Source of the DNA: Loxodes magnus
Lineage: Eukaryota; Ciliophora; Karyorelictea; Loxodida; Loxodidae
NCBI GenBank assembly: GCA_946699065.1
Contig: CAMPDV010000013.1
Span: forward strand, 1,488,001 to 1,552,000
DNA: 64,000 bases
Direction of reading: 5' to 3'
Position numbers and translations under genes: made by a program. Position 1 is the stretch's first letter. Each line of letters opens with the position of its first letter. This document shows, piece by piece, positions 61,810 through 64,000 of this stretch. Below the pieces are notes generated by a model. The model saw only the letters and a program-made list of their open reading frames with translations. It had not been told where the DNA came from and did not search any database.

Positions 61810-62659
61810 ATATTCCATAAAAAAAAGATGGAGTAAAACAAACGCATTTCTAATAATTAAATAAGATAAGCTAAAAAAAAGCGGCTCAGGAATAACGTAA
61901 AAAGAAAAGGTATGAATCAGAGTCAAGCTCATCTTCCTAAGGCAAAATTATGACAGGTACAATTGAACTAATAAACATAAAATACAGATCCAGGAATATC
62001 TACAAGTCAAGATTGAGGCATTGCAAGTTCAGATACTAAAATACGAAGAAAAAATTTACAATTAAAATATATAAATAAGGAAGTTAACAAATTTTATAGA
62101 AGAATAAAGTAATGAGCATACAATATTAAAAAATTAACTTATCAAAAACAACTTAGTAACAGAAGAGCAAATCTGAAAATAATCCTAATAAAGCTTTAAA
62201 TACTCTTAAAAGATGGAAGTCGAAAGATGCACACTATCGTGCAAAAAAGAATTTAACCCATAAAAAGAATCTGAAAATAACGAAAGTAACATAATTAAAA
62301 GACTTGAAAAAATAGAAAATATTTTGATCATAAATACAAATTAGCAATAATAATAAAAACACTGCAAGTACTGCAAATCAAGTTATCATCTACTAAGAAA
62401 CTGCCAATAATGGAAAAAATTAAATGAAAAAGAGCAATAAAAAACATGAAGTCGACTTAATAAATTGTGAATAACGAAAACATGATTTTATAGATAAAAC
62501 TCCTTTCAATACCTACTGAAACTTAGAGGAAGCCTGCCACTTATTAAAAAAGGTTATGGTATACATCCATGTAAAAAATTGGCAGAGTGAAACTGGTTGG
62601 AACCCCAGTAAGCTAAAAAACTCTTAACATTTTGTTAATAATTATAATTATATTCCATA
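61810..62659 (+). mobile_element. Zinc-knuckle element D, frameshifted, with possible 10-bp flanking repeat
   Basis: Starts MEQNKRISNNQIRQAKKK at 61828 (compare element A). The frame then changes to ESESSSSSQGKIM and changes again. A coiled coil and an intact knuckle CKYCKSSYHLLRNC follow, then KTWSRLNKLWIT as in element A. ATATTCCATA occurs at 61810-61819 and 62650-62659, a candidate target duplication. Confidence 0.6.
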
Positions 62660-63561
62660 CTGACAATTTATTTAACTCTTTTAACTACAAAAAAAATTTT
62701 TCCTTTTTAAAATTTTTAAAGTGATATTTATATTTTATAATATGAATTAAAATAATAAATATTTTACTTTTTACTTAGATTTCTATATTTTTTCTCTTTA
62801 GAATTTATTATATTTATATTTAAATGAAATAAAGATATGTTTTAACAATTTTAGCTTTTAATCTTTCTAGTTTCTAATTACTTGCATTCCTTCTCCAATA
62901 AAATTTACTCAATTTATTTCTTTTTACCCTTGAAGTTATTAAATAAGTAAATACTTCACATTTTTATGAATTAATAATGTTTTTGCTAATTTTTTGTTTT
63001 ATGCGATCGATTTATTAATAATTTAAAGAGGAATAAACTTAAACTGAAATAGATGTGAAACTTAAAAAGATAAAATTGCTTTCACTTAAGCAAATTTATG
63101 TGTGATTCCTTATAAGCAAAACTTAAGAATTTATCTTAAATTTTAGTTGAAGTTTCTCTTTTAAATAGAAAAATAGTTAATGAAAAATCTAAATCTTTTG
63201 AAGGTAAATCATTCATTAATTGCAAAACTAATCCCTTGTCATAAATCACAGAAAGACGAATTATAAAAATGATAAAGCAATTTAGTTTTAATCTTCTTTA
63301 ATTAAATTTTATAAAATATCTTATGTGTAAATAAAAGAAAGTATATTTAAAAAGCCTTTTATGTTTATAATTTCTTTATCTATAATTAGGTTAAGGATTG
63401 GTTTTATTATATCTTCTCATTAGCATTAATTTGATTGCTTGAAATGCCAAAATTGTTCTGATAATTGTGTAATTTATAGAGGAGCAAAATAAGGGGAATC
63501 AGCTAAAAATATAGTTATTCTAACTTTTCCAAATTGCTATGATATATTTAAGTGTTAAAAA
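62660..63561. other. AT-rich intergenic DNA
   Basis: No gene, RNA or repeat recognised. Confidence 0.35.
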
Positions 63562-64000
63562 ATGAGTCTAAGCCACTAGAAACGGCAGAAATAATTGTTG
63601 AAACTTAACTAAATAAAATAGAATTAAAAATGAGGTATTTATATAAAAAATTCTGACACTCAACGGAATAAAAGCTTCTTAGAAGTAAAAAACAATAGAA
63701 AACATGGAAAACAGTATTTTGGACAGATGCTCTATATCAGCAATGAATACTAATGTTGAATTTGACAGTTTGTCAATAATAAATTAAATATTTATTATAC
63801 GGCAGTTATATATTTAAAAAAGCTTATCTAACTAGAAAAGGTAAAAATCCTAGGTAATGGAGATTAAGAACAAAATATAAACCAAGTTGAGAATAGTTCA
63901 GATACTCTATTTAATGTTTTAAATGAAAAGGAAAATATTAATAGCATAATTGAAAGCAAAAAATGCTAAATAAATATAAGCTATACAATAATGAAATTAA
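63562..64000 (+). CDS. Possible gene, 3' end outside the window
   Basis: A frame from ATG 63562 (MSLSHQKRQKQL) stays open to the edge and ends in an acidic/Asn-rich stretch (NQVENSSDTLFNVLNEKE). Alternative frames are also open. A 15-nt GT..AG segment (GTAATGGAGATTAAG, 63855-63869) could be an intron without changing the frame. Weakly supported. Confidence 0.22.

Noticed and set aside
1..64000. Bacterial or mitochondrial origin suggested by low GC and TGA as Trp
   Set aside because: TAA and TAG also encode Gln, a spliceosomal-type intron is present, and the genes are nuclear types (Sen1-like helicase, ADIP-like protein, LINE remnants).

Overview
The window is eukaryotic, very AT-rich, and best explained as ciliate nuclear DNA with an ambiguous genetic code. 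UAA and UAG encode glutamine throughout, and UGA encodes tryptophan inside genes but also terminates them. Paralogous genes within the window show this directly: conserved Trp columns alternate TGG/TGA and conserved Gln columns alternate CAG/TAG. This is the karyorelictean code (as described for Loxodes and relatives); a Condylostoma-like heterotrich is the main alternative. Because all three stop codons can be sense, open reading frames mean little here. Genes were called from motifs, paralogue comparison, a closing in-frame TGA and conserved length. A helicase gene contains a 17-nt intron.

Layout. (1) 1-12455 is a long inverted repeat. Arms of about 2.4 kb (1-2470 and 10040-12455) each carry the tail of a Sen1-like helicase and a divergent copy of an unrecognised multipass membrane-protein gene. 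The spacer of about 7.6 kb holds decayed retroelements: a LINE-like reverse transcriptase remnant and three minus-strand copies of a zinc-knuckle ('gag-like') element. (2) 12078-15751 (minus) is a complete Sen1/UPF1-type superfamily 1 helicase, about 1218 aa. (3) 16634-17536 is an intact-looking zinc-knuckle element flanked by a 22-bp direct repeat. (4) 17636-19978 is a large charged coiled-coil protein with a possible degenerate EF-hand region, and 20263-21534 is an ADIP/Msd1-like (SSX2IP family) centrosomal or basal-body coiled-coil protein. (5) 22.6-25.1 kb has no secure gene. 25932-27299 is a third copy of the membrane-protein gene. (6) 27831-29074 is a small element bounded by inverted terminal hairpin modules, with two divergent short ORFs. 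(7) 29098-61255 is a tandem array with a unit of about 14.6 kb: two full copies and a truncated third. Each unit carries a roughly 327-aa membrane protein (three copies), a head-to-tail pair of zinc-knuckle elements, another copy of the membrane-protein gene, a 154-aa small gene, a repeat of about 500 bp with iteron-like motifs, and several tiny ORFs. (8) 61255-64000 holds fragments of the small-ORF element, another zinc-knuckle element, and a possible partial gene at the right edge.

Housekeeping-type genes (helicase, ADIP-like protein) sit beside an accessory region built from duplications and mobile elements. A hairpin-like terminal module of about 38 bp occurs at least ten times, ends several unrelated short elements, and lies close to both outer boundaries of the tandem array. 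The zinc-knuckle elements look like single-ORF retroelements mobilised in trans by a LINE. Two protein families, the five-copy membrane protein with an HxxxN/DEHLSH signature and the three-copy 327-aa membrane protein, could not be assigned and are the best candidates for undescribed biology.
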